64,000 bases of DNA, taken from the NCBI GenBank assembly GCA_001600495.1, contig BCKE01000048.1:124001-188000 (forward strand), in the 5' to 3' direction. The notes beneath the pieces are model-generated. The model worked only from the letters and a program-made list of their open reading frames with translations. It ran no database searches and was not told the origin of the DNA. The translations under genes were made by a program, and so were the position numbers. This DNA is from Pilasporangium apinafurcum (lineage: Eukaryota; Oomycota; Peronosporomycetes; Pythiales; Pythiaceae). Positions 34,756 to 44,778 of the stretch are shown piece by piece (the stretch's first letter is position 1; each line of letters starts with the position of its first letter).

Positions 34756-35250
34756 GCAAAAGCTAGCTAAGACTAGACAACCACAAAGTAGGCATTTCTG
34801 ACACCTGGGCTTGATAAATAGGTGCTCATCTTTGAGAAAGATGTTTCTGGCAGCATTGACATATCTATCAAGGACGAACTTGCAGTGGGACCACTCCAAG
34901 ACTTTCTGGTACCAAACATCTTCTTGAGAAGTTGCTTCTGTTCCTCCATTACATACAGCCTCACTTCCAGAGTGCTGTTCGGACTTGATTTGTCTATCTT
35001 GGATTTTTTCATCCTTTCGAAGATCGCAGTCTTCTGAGCATTCCTATCTTCGTTCCATTTCTTCTGACGACGAAGACATTAACACGAGATGCGAGGTCTT
35101 CTTGTGCTTCCATGTCTTCATTTTTGTCTTGATGGAGTTGCTGGTCTTGAAGATCTCACCCTCTAATGGTTTCAGGATGGATACGAAATATCCCTCTAAC
35201 TGGCAGAAAATGCATCCTTCAGTTGTCTCAATATAGATTTCACTATGATT
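34756..35250 (-). mobile_element. Fanzor/TnpB nuclease relic (zinc-ribbon end)
   Basis: One minus-strand frame reads KVLEWSHCKFVLDRYVNAAR then NIFLK (bases about 34825-34900). This is the RuvC-III/zinc-ribbon signature of TnpB and its eukaryotic relatives, the Fanzors (consensus CxxC...FxCxxCxxxxDRDVNAARNIxLK). The first CxxC is no longer recognisable, a Trp stands where the ribbon Cys should be, and the catalytic Asp of DRD is Tyr. The same frame extends upstream past a stop to about 35250 with a Lys/Ser-rich stretch that I cannot assign. No flanking repeats or target duplications are visible. The element is a decayed transposon-borne nuclease fragment. The upstream part might be unrelated. 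Confidence 0.55.
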
Positions 35251-35329
35251 TTGTATAGGACCATCACTCCTGCAGGTGGAATTTTGCCTTGGTCAATAAA
35301 GCTTTTGGGAAAGAAGAAGAAGAAAGAAG

Positions 35330-36403
35330 ATGCTGACATCGATGATAAAGTTAGTGGTGTTTATCGGCGCGCTGGTAGCCTATGCATCGCCGCCACTGGT
35401 ACTGCAACTTCTTGGCGAGGACGCGCAGGGTGTGCAGACTGACGTAGCACGTTTCCTGCTCACATTTGCGAGCATTGTCTGCTCACTGATGCGACCAGCA
35501 GCAGGGTTTTATGTGTCTGCATTTCTTGTGGCGCTGCAACTAGTGCTGTGGTTTCTGTATATCACGGAAGAACGATACATTTTATTGGACGGTGTGGATG
35601 CTGCGGCGGAGAAACAGACATTCCTGTTTGCCTCACTGGTGTGTTTTGCGGTTCTGAATGCACTGATGTTGTTCGGTAGATCGGATGCTACCAAAGCTCG
35701 ATTCCGGTAAGTGCTTCGACTCTCGATGGATTGAAAAACGAAAGCAATTCAAAAGACTCGATATTGATGTTGTATTTCGAATGTGTATATGTTATGTAGA
35801 GCACGATTGGTGACGTTTTACTCCAAGCACAACCCGGCGAAGTTGAAGGATGTCGATGAACTCGTCAAGAAATACGCCGGTAACGAGCAGCTCCTGTTTG
35901 AGCGGTTGCATCGCAAATACAATTCGCTGTCAACGACCATCGGTCCGGATGGGAAGAAGCACACGAAAATGACACTCTCGCGTGACATTGACGAAAATGA
36001 ATTCCTGTACACGCAAGAAGAAGAAGCGGAGGTGGAAGTTGTCGAGGATTTGAGCGAACATGAAGATAATACTAACGCGGAAGAACCTTTAACCGTCGAA
36101 GACTTTATTGACCAAACGGAACCCATAAGTCAGCTGACCTATACAGCGAGTCGTTATGAAAAAGCAGATGATCAATCTTATGTACCGCCCAAACTGTCCC
36201 GAATCGCTACAGACTATGATGATGAGGTAGATGGCACGCCCCCACCGTCCCCAACATTCGTCCCATTCTCGCGTAGTCAGTCCAATGCCATCCAAGCCGC
36301 GATCGCCGATGCCCGTCGCGCTCAGGAGGAACGCATTGCAAATCGCATCGCGCAACTGGTTGCGCAGTCCACCAGCAAAATCAGTGACGACGAGGCGTTG
36401 TAA
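35330..36403 (+). CDS. Multi-pass membrane protein with acidic tail
   Basis: Exons 35330-35706 and 35800-36403 (93-base intron, GTAAGT...TGTAG) join in phase to 326 residues. Residues 1-120 hold about four hydrophobic helices (MIKLVVFIGALVAYA; FLLTFASIVCSLM; FYVSAFLVALQLVLWFLYI; FLFASLVCFAVLNALMLF). The basic segment that follows (FYSKHNPAKLKDVDELVKKYAGNEQLLFERLHRKY) resembles the short helical module found in several protist proteins, in which a chain 'falls' into Asn-Pro and Lys/Tyr positions. The C-terminal 130 residues are acidic and Ser/Thr/Pro-rich, ending in a basic helix. The function is unknown. The ATG at 35330 is preceded by a purine-rich GAAGAAGAAG stretch. Confidence 0.75.
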
Positions 36404-36974
36404 TTTGTTATCGGGAGTGGGTGAGTTATGGATTCAGCAGGTGGCACGTAAATGTGATGGAAACAGTTTAAGTTAGATAAAGCAAAGCGATTGATCACAG
36501 CATAAGCGAAAAAGACGGTATGAACAGCAGAGGATAAAGAGAAGCTGTCGATTTAAGAACATGCATTCACTTCTTGCACATCCATTCAACCCTTTGAGGT
36601 GCTTCAGATCTTCAGCAACTAAAGTTACTGGTACCAGCCTATCCCAATTTCCCAAGCAAAGTTTAGAGCGGTGAGTACCGTCAGATGTCGCTTTTCCATT
36701 TAGCCATTATTCTTTGCTCAAAAGATCGGCTTTCGATACTAAACTGGCACCACGGTCCCTTTTCTATGTGTCGATGATCACACATCCGTTGACATCCAAA
36801 TCAGGTAGCTCGACTAAAAATCCGGGTTGACCCATGAAACCCGTTATCTATTGGTTTGAAACCCACCCATTTGCCTTTAGAGTTCAACCCTGCACGCATG
36901 CGCTCTCACTCACTCAGTCGATCGAGCGCACTTGAAGGAGAGAAGAAGACTGCGAAGAAGAAGATAAAGTCCCA
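36404..36974. other. Intergenic, upstream of the DPP-like peptidase
   Basis: 571 bases without a credible gene. The segment just before the start (36890-36960) has TCACTCACTC and a purine run (GAGAGAAGAAGACTGCGAAG), typical of a short leader. No other structure recognised. Confidence 0.4.
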
Positions 36975-39284
36975 ATGGACCCACTAATCGCACTAGAAGA
37001 CGTAGCGAAGATGCCAGCACCGGGGCTTAATTTCCCTGTGAACCTTAGCTTCAGTCCGGATGGCTGTATCGTGGCTTTCCTGCATTCGAAGGAAAACCAA
37101 CTCACACGCCAACTCTATGCACTCAATGTCCACACAAAACGCGTGGAGTTGCTGGCATCCCCACCGAACCAGGGCAACACTGAAGTGAATCTATCCCTTG
37201 AAGAAAAATTACGCCGCGAGCGGCAGCGCCAAATGGGCGTAGGTATCACGTCGTATTCGTGGTGCCCGCATTCGCAGCAGATTCTGTATCCAATTCAAGG
37301 AGATCTGTATCTACAGGCTCATCCGGGTGCAGAATTAAAATTGCTCTTCGATAAAAACTCGACGGGTGTCACGGGTGGTGTGATCGACCCCCAATTCTCA
37401 CCTGATGGCAAGTGGATCGCGTTCGTGCAGGACAAGGAGATCTATGTGATCCCCTGTGATGCGTCACAGGGTCCACAAAAGGCAGTGCAGCTTACGACCG
37501 GTGCGCGTGGTGTTGACGGGAAATCAAACGGACTGGCGTGTTTTCTCACTCAGGAAGAGCTCAGCCGTTTCCGCGGCTTCTGGTGGTCACCCGATAGTTC
37601 GTACATCGCATTTGAAGAGATTGACGAGAGTCATATCCCGGAATTCCGGATTATGCATTCAGGCAGTGCAGACATGGGTCCATCAGCGCAGGAAGACCAT
37701 CGGTACCCGTTTGCGGGTGAGGCAAACCCGAAGCGACGTCTTGGTGTAGTGTCAACGCGTATCTCTGACCATCAGCCGCTGCCAACACCCGTGTGGATGG
37801 ATTTTGGTACACAGGAGACAGATTTCTACATCAGTCGCGTCAATTGGTTGCCCGACCAATCGCTGGGTGTGCAAAAGATGAATCGCCTGCAGACTGAAGT
37901 ATCGTTCTTGCGGTTTGATACGCGGACGGGCAATGGCGCTGTGCTGATCCATGAAACCAATCCGGTGTGGGTCAATGCCAACTATTTGTATCGCAACATT
38001 GAAGCCGAGAGCAAGTCGACGTTTCGCTTCATTTGGGGGTCGGAACGCTCAGGATTCATGCATTTGTATTTGTATGAGTATGTCTCTGGTGCCACGAGTG
38101 CACAGCTTTTGGGTGCACTCACGGGTGGCAACTGGTGTGTCGAATCGATCGAAGGAGTGGATCTGACTCGAGGCAAGGTTTATTTCTGTGGCACCCTCGA
38201 CTCGCCACTGGAACGCCATTTATATGTGACATCATTGTTCCCAGGTCAATCGCTGCAAGCTCCCGTACGATTGACAGGTGCTGAAGGTATGCACAGCATT
38301 GTTATGGACAGTGCTTGCAGCATCTTTGTGGACGTGTACAGCAACCTGACGACCCCTCCGACTGCATTGGTGTGTGTTGTACCCACGGACAACCAATTGG
38401 CCGCAGACAAACCAGAAGTGCTCTTTGAATCGATCCGACAGACAGCACACGTGTTGCACGACGAAGTTGAATCACGAGTGAAGAATCTTGTTGCATTGGG
38501 CAAACTACCTGCGCCAGAGATTTTCTCGTTTCCCACTCGTGATGGTGCAGAGACCCTCTACGGTGCGGTGTATCGCCCTGATGCAAGTAAGTATGGTCCT
38601 GGTCCTTACCCCACACTCGTCAGTGTCTATGGTGGGCCTCATGTGCAGCGAGTGGCACGTATGTGGTCGATGACGGTTGATATGCGTGCGCAACGATTCC
38701 GTGATATGGGTTATGCAGTGCTAAAGGTTGACAATCGCGGCAGTTTTCGTCGTGGCTCTGCGTTTGAAGGTGCGATCAAGCATTGCATGGGCACGGTCGA
38801 AATTCTCGACCAGCAGGATGGCGTGCAGAAGCTCGTGAATGATGGCGTCACAGCTGCAGGACGAGTCGGGGTCTATGGATGGAGTTATGGTGGCTACATG
38901 TCCGCGATCAGTTTGATGAAAGCACCTGAAACCTTTAAACTGGCGATTGCTGGAGCTCCTGTGACGAGTTGGGATGGCTATGACACGTGCTACACGGAAC
39001 GATACATGTCTACCCCGCAACTAAACCCAGACGGATACCGTGATGGCTCTGTGATGGAAGCAGTCTCGAAAATGCAAGATTCGCAGAAGTTGTTGCTTAT
39101 CCATGGACTAATCGATGAAAATGTGCATTTCCGCCACACTGCGCGACTTATCAATGCGTTGATCACGATGCGTAAGCATTATGATCTGCTGCTATTCCCA
39201 GGAGAGCGCCACTCACCGCGCCATCTAGAAGACCGGATTTACATGGAGCAACGTATCGCCGAGTATGTCGTCGCACATTTGTAA
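36975..39284 (+). CDS. Dipeptidyl peptidase, S9 prolyl oligopeptidase family (DPP8/9-like)
   Basis: 769 residues, single exon. It would remove N-terminal dipeptides ending in Pro or Ala. The N-terminal half is a beta-propeller (FSPDGCIVAFLHS, FSPDGKWIAFVQD, WSPDSSYIAFEEIDES). The paired glutamates of AFEEIDES match the EE motif that binds the substrate amino terminus in DPPs. The C-terminal alpha/beta hydrolase has the serine nucleophile in YGWSYGGYMS (near residue 638), the aspartate in LIHGLIDENVHF (near 714) and the histidine in FPGERHSPR (near 746). No signal peptide or membrane anchor is present, so it is probably cytosolic, as DPP8/9 are. The plus-strand neighbour is a membrane protein with no obvious link. 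Confidence 0.93.
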   Translation: MDPLIALEDVAKMPAPGLNFPVNLSFSPDGCIVAFLHSKENQLTRQLYALNVHTKRVELLASPPNQGNTEVNLSLEEKLRRERQRQMGVGITSYSWCPHSQQILYPIQGDLYLQAHPGAELKLLFDKNSTGVTGGVIDPQFSPDGKWIAFVQDKEIYVIPCDASQGPQKAVQLTTGARGVDGKSNGLACFLTQEELSRFRGFWWSPDSSYIAFEEIDESHIPEFRIMHSGSADMGPSAQEDHRYPFAGEANPKRRLGVVSTRISDHQPLPTPVWMDFGTQETDFYISRVNWLPDQSLGVQKMNRLQTEVSFLRFDTRTGNGAVLIHETNPVWVNANYLYRNIEAESKSTFRFIWGSERSGFMHLYLYEYVSGATSAQLLGALTGGNWCVESIEGVDLTRGKVYFCGTLDSPLERHLYVTSLFPGQSLQAPVRLTGAEGMHSIVMDSACSIFVDVYSNLTTPPTALVCVVPTDNQLAADKPEVLFESIRQTAHVLHDEVESRVKNLVALGKLPAPEIFSFPTRDGAETLYGAVYRPDASKYGPGPYPTLVSVYGGPHVQRVARMWSMTVDMRAQRFRDMGYAVLKVDNRGSFRRGSAFEGAIKHCMGTVEILDQQDGVQKLVNDGVTAAGRVGVYGWSYGGYMSAISLMKAPETFKLAIAGAPVTSWDGYDTCYTERYMSTPQLNPDGYRDGSVMEAVSKMQDSQKLLLIHGLIDENVHFRHTARLINALITMRKHYDLLLFPGERHSPRHLEDRIYMEQRIAEYVVAHL

Positions 39285-39527
39285 ATACAAACAGTGCATT
39301 CTTGTTTAACAACAAGACGAGCGAAACATGTGATCAGTGAGTGACCTAGGTGAACGGTTGGTTTGGCGAAAGACGCATAGATTCTTAAGAAAAAGAGACG
39401 GTAATAGATGAAGCACAGGTGCGTGTTTATTAAGTTTTCTCGCTCAGACTGTACGTACAAAATTTGCATAATAGCACAAGGTAAATAGTGACCTGCATTG
39501 TCCCGACCTGTATTGCTCGTTAATGGC

Positions 39528-41839
39528 TCAGGGCTGCTCTAATGAAGCTTGAATCGCCCGCTGAAGTTCATCTAGTTCGTCTGCATTGGTGGCATCGCTT
39601 TCCGGGAAGCCAAAGACTGAGGGATGGTTTCTCTCATCTGACCCACTGGCATACTCTTGCGCAGAAAGCTCCATCACTCGACGCATGTGTTCTTCGTATT
39701 CGTCTTCTGCTGACGCACCATACCCGCCATGCGCCTGTCCTAGGGAAGCCTGAATCGCAGCCGAGACTTGATCATTGAAGTCTGCGTCACTCACAGCCCC
39801 GCTACCGCCCTCGACGAGTGACGCCTGGATCGCCTGCTTCATCTGTTCTTCCTCGGACGCTTCTTTCGCCTTGGCGATCAGCTCCGCTTGAATCGCTGCC
39901 ATCTCACTCTCGCAAGTGGCTTCATCTAAGTCTTGATGTTCCAGTTGGGCAGCAGCATGCGGTGGTTCATCTCCCTCAACTTCGGCTAGTGAAAGCTTCA
40001 GCGTGTCTTCCAGACTGGAATCCATCGCGTCAAATTCATTCCGTGATACCTGTGATGTGCACATCTCAATTACATTACCTGTTTGAAGGCAAACCCAAAG
40101 ACGTGGATCAGCTATCACACGTACCATCAAAATATACTCTAGTTGCTCCATCTCAGTACGTTCGCGATCCGTTTCGCTTTGCACCTGTCGCGTAATCCCC
40201 TCAGTCGTTGCGTCATCACCACTGCTTTCCCGTGTGTTAATACGATGTGAGTAACCAATATGCCGCCGTTCCCAATCGCCTGGTGCCTCGCGGATTAGAT
40301 TCGCGCCGTGGCTCGGCCCCACCAGCGAATCGTAATGTCCACCACCGTAATAACTCAAGCTGTTCCATTCATTTTCAATTCCTACTGTCAGTATATCACA
40401 TACACATGCACACATCCAAATGAATGCAGACACATGTAACTCACCAAATCGGCGGGCGATTGCGGGACACTCCGCTATTTTCATGGAATGTGCGTAATTT
40501 TCGGAAGCCATGTGTTGGATCATAGGCATACACTTCAGCAGGCCGATCGTATAACTCACAAAGTGCCTGGAGTTCTGGATCGTCTCCCCACACACCGTCA
40601 CGTCGCTTGTGTGCCAAATACCTCATAAACGCCGCCATATCCCCAACAACATACGGCTCAAAGTATTCCTTCTCACTTTCCATATAGTCCATGCAAGTGG
40701 CACGCACGAGTGCATAATGTCGATCATCTCCATAGATTTGGTGGCTAACTGCACGGAAGAGGCAGTTGCCATCGCCTTCGATCGCGTGGATTTGAAGCCC
40801 CTGTACACCCAGCAGCGCTTCGCGGTAGTGCATGAAACGTGGATTCTGTGCCTGGATGACACGCTGCCTTGGCGTTGTCAGTGCGTTGTTATCCACACGC
40901 TGTTGACGATGCTGCAATGTTGTGCGGTGATGACGTGCGATCGAGAGATGGTCACCTGCAGGTGCGATGGTTTCGGGCATGAACGGGATCCATTCGTCGA
41001 ATTGCTGATGTCGACCGGCATACCGCACTAAGACGTCCATTGGACGCGTACGCACCACTAACGCTTCTTTCCATAGCGCATCGCGAGGAGACTTACGGAC
41101 TTCAATATGTTGGGCAAGTCGCAGCGCAGGATTGTCATTTCGCGACTGATAGTTGAAGAATAGGAAATAAAAGAGTGAATGACATTGCTAATAATGTGCA
41201 CGAAGCAATCACTTCACCTTTGTAGCTGGCGGTGCTAGCTGTCCGGAATCGAGTGGTAGCCACCGCTGCCATCGGTCATTCATGTTGAGATACTTGATCT
41301 GAGCCTCACCATCTGCAATCTATAGAAATATGGGCATATGTGGGATATATGGGAATATTAGTATTGGAAAATCGTTTCAACTTTTCTATGCATTGATGCG
41401 CAGTGCTAAATGCCATCACATACGCGTATAATCATCGCTGGGCACCAGTTACCGAACAAGTTTTGTGCATCAACCGGGTCGCCTTCGTGCAATTGCTGTC
41501 GCCATTCTTGATCCACTGCATCAATCCGCATCATTTCTAGCCCATAAAGCACCACAATCAACGAGAAGACAGTCAGGCACCGCACACTTCCTTCCTTCTT
41601 ATCATCAGATCTATACATATAACACTAATAGATAATCATCCCATTCTACCTTCCTCCAGATCGGTGTCGTCACTGTGGACCTCCTCATCGTCGTTGCCAC
41701 CTCGCATCCGCATAAGCGCCTCTCGTCGACGCTGCCAGTCGTCTACACGTTCCTCTTCACCATCCGCAGCCCCCACCGTCACGTGGTCGCTCTCTGTGGC
41801 CATACCGCCGTGACTGAAGCCCAATCGCTCACACACCAT
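39528..41839 (-). CDS. OTU-family deubiquitinase with Tudor-like repeats and UIMs
   Basis: Exons 41650-41839, 41424-41536, 41218-41319, 40445-41145 and 39528-40359 join in phase to 645 residues. An acidic N-terminus is followed by two Tudor/chromo-like repeats (WCPAMIIRIADGEAQIKYL...WQRWLP; WKEALVVRTRPMDVLVRYAG...DEWI). The OTU cysteine protease core follows: IEGDGNCLFRAVSHQIYGD with catalytic Asp and Cys, and LSYYGGGHYDSL with the His. Four or five ubiquitin-interacting motifs occupy the C-terminus (SSLEDTLKLSLAE, EQMKQAIQASLVE, QVSAAIQASLGQ, ELQRAIQASLEQP). The exon 4-5 intron removes an in-frame stop and restores the OTU His motif. A further 75-base in-frame intron (about 40045-40120) is possible, with a GTACGT donor. 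A TTACCTCAG acceptor just upstream of 41880 suggests an additional 5' exon. Confidence 0.85.
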
Positions 41840-42097
41840 CTTCCCTCTTCGTTGCTCTTCCTCTTTCTTATTGGATGCTGAGGTAAGAATAGTTGGCCGA
41901 TTAAGTACGTATTATGTTCTCCTTAAGTACGATTCTCTTCATGTAAACATGGCTACATTTGTTCACATGTGACATATGAATCTAGCTCTTCCGATGGGAA
42001 GAACTGATTCATCTGAATAAATGCTTCACCATTTGATCGTTCAGCTCTGTCTTAAATATATTGGGATGGAAGTTTTATATATAAAAGGCTTAAGTGA

Positions 42098-42936
42098 TCA
42101 TTTCATTGCTGATGTGGGTGCAACGCCGTAGTAACAGATGCAGCCGTCAACGTTTTTGATTGTCGTGTCGGCGCCTTTCGAGATCAAATACGCACCTAAT
42201 GTGTCGCCGTAGCCGTATGCAAAGCAGAAATGTAACGCTGTATTGCCTCGAAGCTGCTCTCAGAACCAATGTAAAAAAAAGTCAACTCAGGATGTCCAGT
42301 AAGTCAAAATCATCAGAATCAAGAAGCAAAGATGCTCACGTTTTGGCTGTTGATGTTTGCACCTCGCCGTAGCGCAAGCTTAGCCATGCGTTTCAATCCG
42401 TTCTGGCACGCAATGGAGAGAATGGTGTTGCCGTGCGCATCTTTACTATTGACTGCAACACCCTGGTCCAGCATGTATGTGACCGAATCAATCCGATTGT
42501 GACGAGCAGCGGAGAAAATGTCGTTCTCTGGTGGAGCAGATGGAGCAGCAGCGTCGACGTATTGAGCACTTCTCACTTGCACCGGCCCGGACCGTTGCGA
42601 ACGAAGCCCTGCTTGCTCGAGATAGCTGTTGTTCCGCTGCAACTGTTGCTTGTACACGTAGTGTTGCTGGCGTTGCGATGTTGGGATGTGCTTGGCGACT
42701 GCTCTATATGACTGATACTCATCTGCATATGCTCCTATCGAGTCACCTAGTGGCAAACTCGCTTCGCGGGGTGTCATGTATTCGTTCTCGTCTGAAGAAA
42801 TAGAGCGTGCACTCTCTCGTGGGGAAGCAAACCGCTCGTCTTCGGAGCCACTGGAGTATCCACGGCGTGCCGAACTCCGAGGGGTGTAGAATCGCTCATC
42901 AGTGCCTGTGTTCTTCCCGTCCATCATCGTCAGCAT
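42098..42936 (-). CDS. Small ankyrin-repeat protein
   Basis: Two exons, 42340-42936 and 42098-42253, join in phase (86-base intron) to 250 residues. The first 130 residues are Ser/Arg/Tyr-rich with repeated YTPR/SARRG/SPRESAR segments and look disordered, a likely kinase-substrate region. Residues about 135-245 form three or four ankyrin repeats (DIFSAARHNRIDSVTYMLDQ, DAHGNTILSIACQNG, RGNTALHFCFAYGYGD). The intron falls inside a repeat, and splicing completes it (NINSQN then LRGNTALHFC). It lies 258 bases upstream of the OTU gene on the same strand. The binding partner is unknown. Confidence 0.82.
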
Positions 42937-43366
42937 TAATGTAGAGATTGAGATGACGACGTCTTCTTGTTAATCACGTTTTCCTGCAAAGATGAATGCA
43001 TTAATAACTTACTGATCACAGGGCTAAATATACCATTTTTCGAATGAGATGTAATGTTGAAATCCATTTCAAGCAACATGAAACAGTATGTCAATGTGAC
43101 CTCCTCAATGCATGAAAATCGTTTTGCCTCCCATTGGCATACTGTTTGTCCATAAGGATCCCATTGGAGCTGAGAAATAGAAACGAAGACACGCGAGAAT
43201 GCAATGTAGAGACGTTCTGAGGTGTTGACTTTGTTGCTGGGCTATAATCGTTCATTCATTGCTCTTATCTCTTCTTTCTTTCGTCTTTGAACTTTGATTT
43301 GTTGCAATCCTTCGTCAGCAACTATTTGGTCACTGGGTTTTTGCAAAATCATCATTTCCAAGCAGT
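42937..43366. other. Intergenic between PSMA1 and the ankyrin gene
   Basis: 430 bases. Both neighbours are on the minus strand, so it holds the 3' end of PSMA1 and the ankyrin gene promoter. No coding or structured signal seen. Confidence 0.4.
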
Positions 43367-44513
43367 TTACTCCTCCATTTTCGAGTCTCCATCTTCATCC
43401 TTCACGTCCGATACTTCCACAGCGTCAATCTGATAGAAAATAACATAGGTAAATATGAGCCTCAAGAGTAAAGATTTGATGCTAGAAAAAATAATGAAGA
43501 TTGAACGTACATAAGGCTGCAACTCAGCGCCTTCGATGATCTTAAATGGATGGTCGATGCCAACAACAGCGACAGTGATGCTGGCCGCAGTCAACTCCTG
43601 GTCGCCTTGAAGACAACCCCGAATACCCTGCAGCGCGTGGTGGATCAGTTCGTCCTTGCCCACTGCAACAAAATAGACAGCCAATGTAAATGAACGTCAG
43701 TATGGGAACGAGAAAGAATTTAACCATCAACACCATCATGACGTACGCGTGGAAAAGGTCGTAAAATGCTTTTCCAGGTACGTTCGCGCCGATTGCGAGC
43801 GTGCACCTATTGCAATGCCCTTGTACTCGTAGTAGTTGCCTGATGGACACGTTTGGTAGAGATGGACGCCTTTTTTCTATAGATAAAATCCACAAGCAGC
43901 ACGACTAAGCGACGATACCATCGGTGCATCCTTCCTTCATCGTTTGCTTACATCAACACCCGCGACGAGAAGTCCCACACCATATGGACGACGAATATAC
44001 GACTGCGTGCATTCCTGTTTCTCTTTTTAAACAAACAACCAAACATGTTCAGATCAGTGAATGAAAATACAATGCCATGCAATTTTACACGAGCAAAACA
44101 TACTGTCCGCAACGTCCGAAACCAATCGCCCCACCGTAATCGGACTGCCGTACACAAACTTGTGGTTCAAGCTCTCCGTGCGCATGAATCTATTAATTAC
44201 ACAAGCGTTAGATATGTTCCTTCCCCTTCTTTTTGTCAAATAATATTGTATACTACCTGGCGAGTGTACGCGCATCGGCCGTCAATCCAGAGATGGCGAT
44301 CCCCATGTGGTCATCGATCTTAAAGATCTTCTTCATGTGCTCCGCAAGGTCGACGTTTTGGCGCTTGATGCCGCAGAGCACGACAAGTTTGTCGGAAGTC
44401 AGCCCCAAGCAGGGACTGCCTTGCTTTACAGCTTCCATGGCGTAGTCAATTTGGTGCAGGTGACCTTGTGGACTCCACACCGTCACATCTGTGTCGTACT
44501 GGTTCCGGAACAT
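43367..44513 (-). CDS. PSMA1: 20S proteasome subunit alpha-6 (PSMA1)
   Basis: Six exons (44257-44513, 44104-44189, 43952-44022, 43747-43876, 43511-43662, 43367-43429) join in phase to 252 residues, close to the family length of about 260. The protein forms part of the outer alpha ring of the 20S proteasome. The start [17 protein letters not shown] is diagnostic of this subunit. Other family signatures are [35 protein letters not shown] and [16 protein letters not shown]. The acidic C-terminal tail ends DGDSKMEE, as in other eukaryotes. The exon 2-3 junction was placed by matching the conserved [10 protein letters not shown] segment. The start is 265 bases from the divergent epimerase gene, suggesting a shared promoter region. 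Confidence 0.93.
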
Positions 44514-44778
44514 CCTGTTTGCCTGCGCTTCCTTCTGCTTTAGCTTTTTGCTTCTTCACAAGATGAGGGAGGATACAAAAGATACCATTGGCCACATAAA
44601 AAACATAAATAGTTTTAAACATTTGCTTTGTTTTTTAATTTTTAGTGTGGGACACGTTATTGATATAGTTTTGATTAAGTAGCGCTTTTTTGTTTTCAAC
44701 AAGAGCGCTTCGACGAATATGATTTCGGAAACGCGGAAGATCAGCAAAACAAAATGCGACGTGTGATGAGAGTGGGTG

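Noticed and set aside
34773-35012. 79-residue minus-strand frame starting MKKSKIDKSS
   Set aside because: A different frame of the same DNA carries the TnpB/Fanzor signature, so this one is a shadow.
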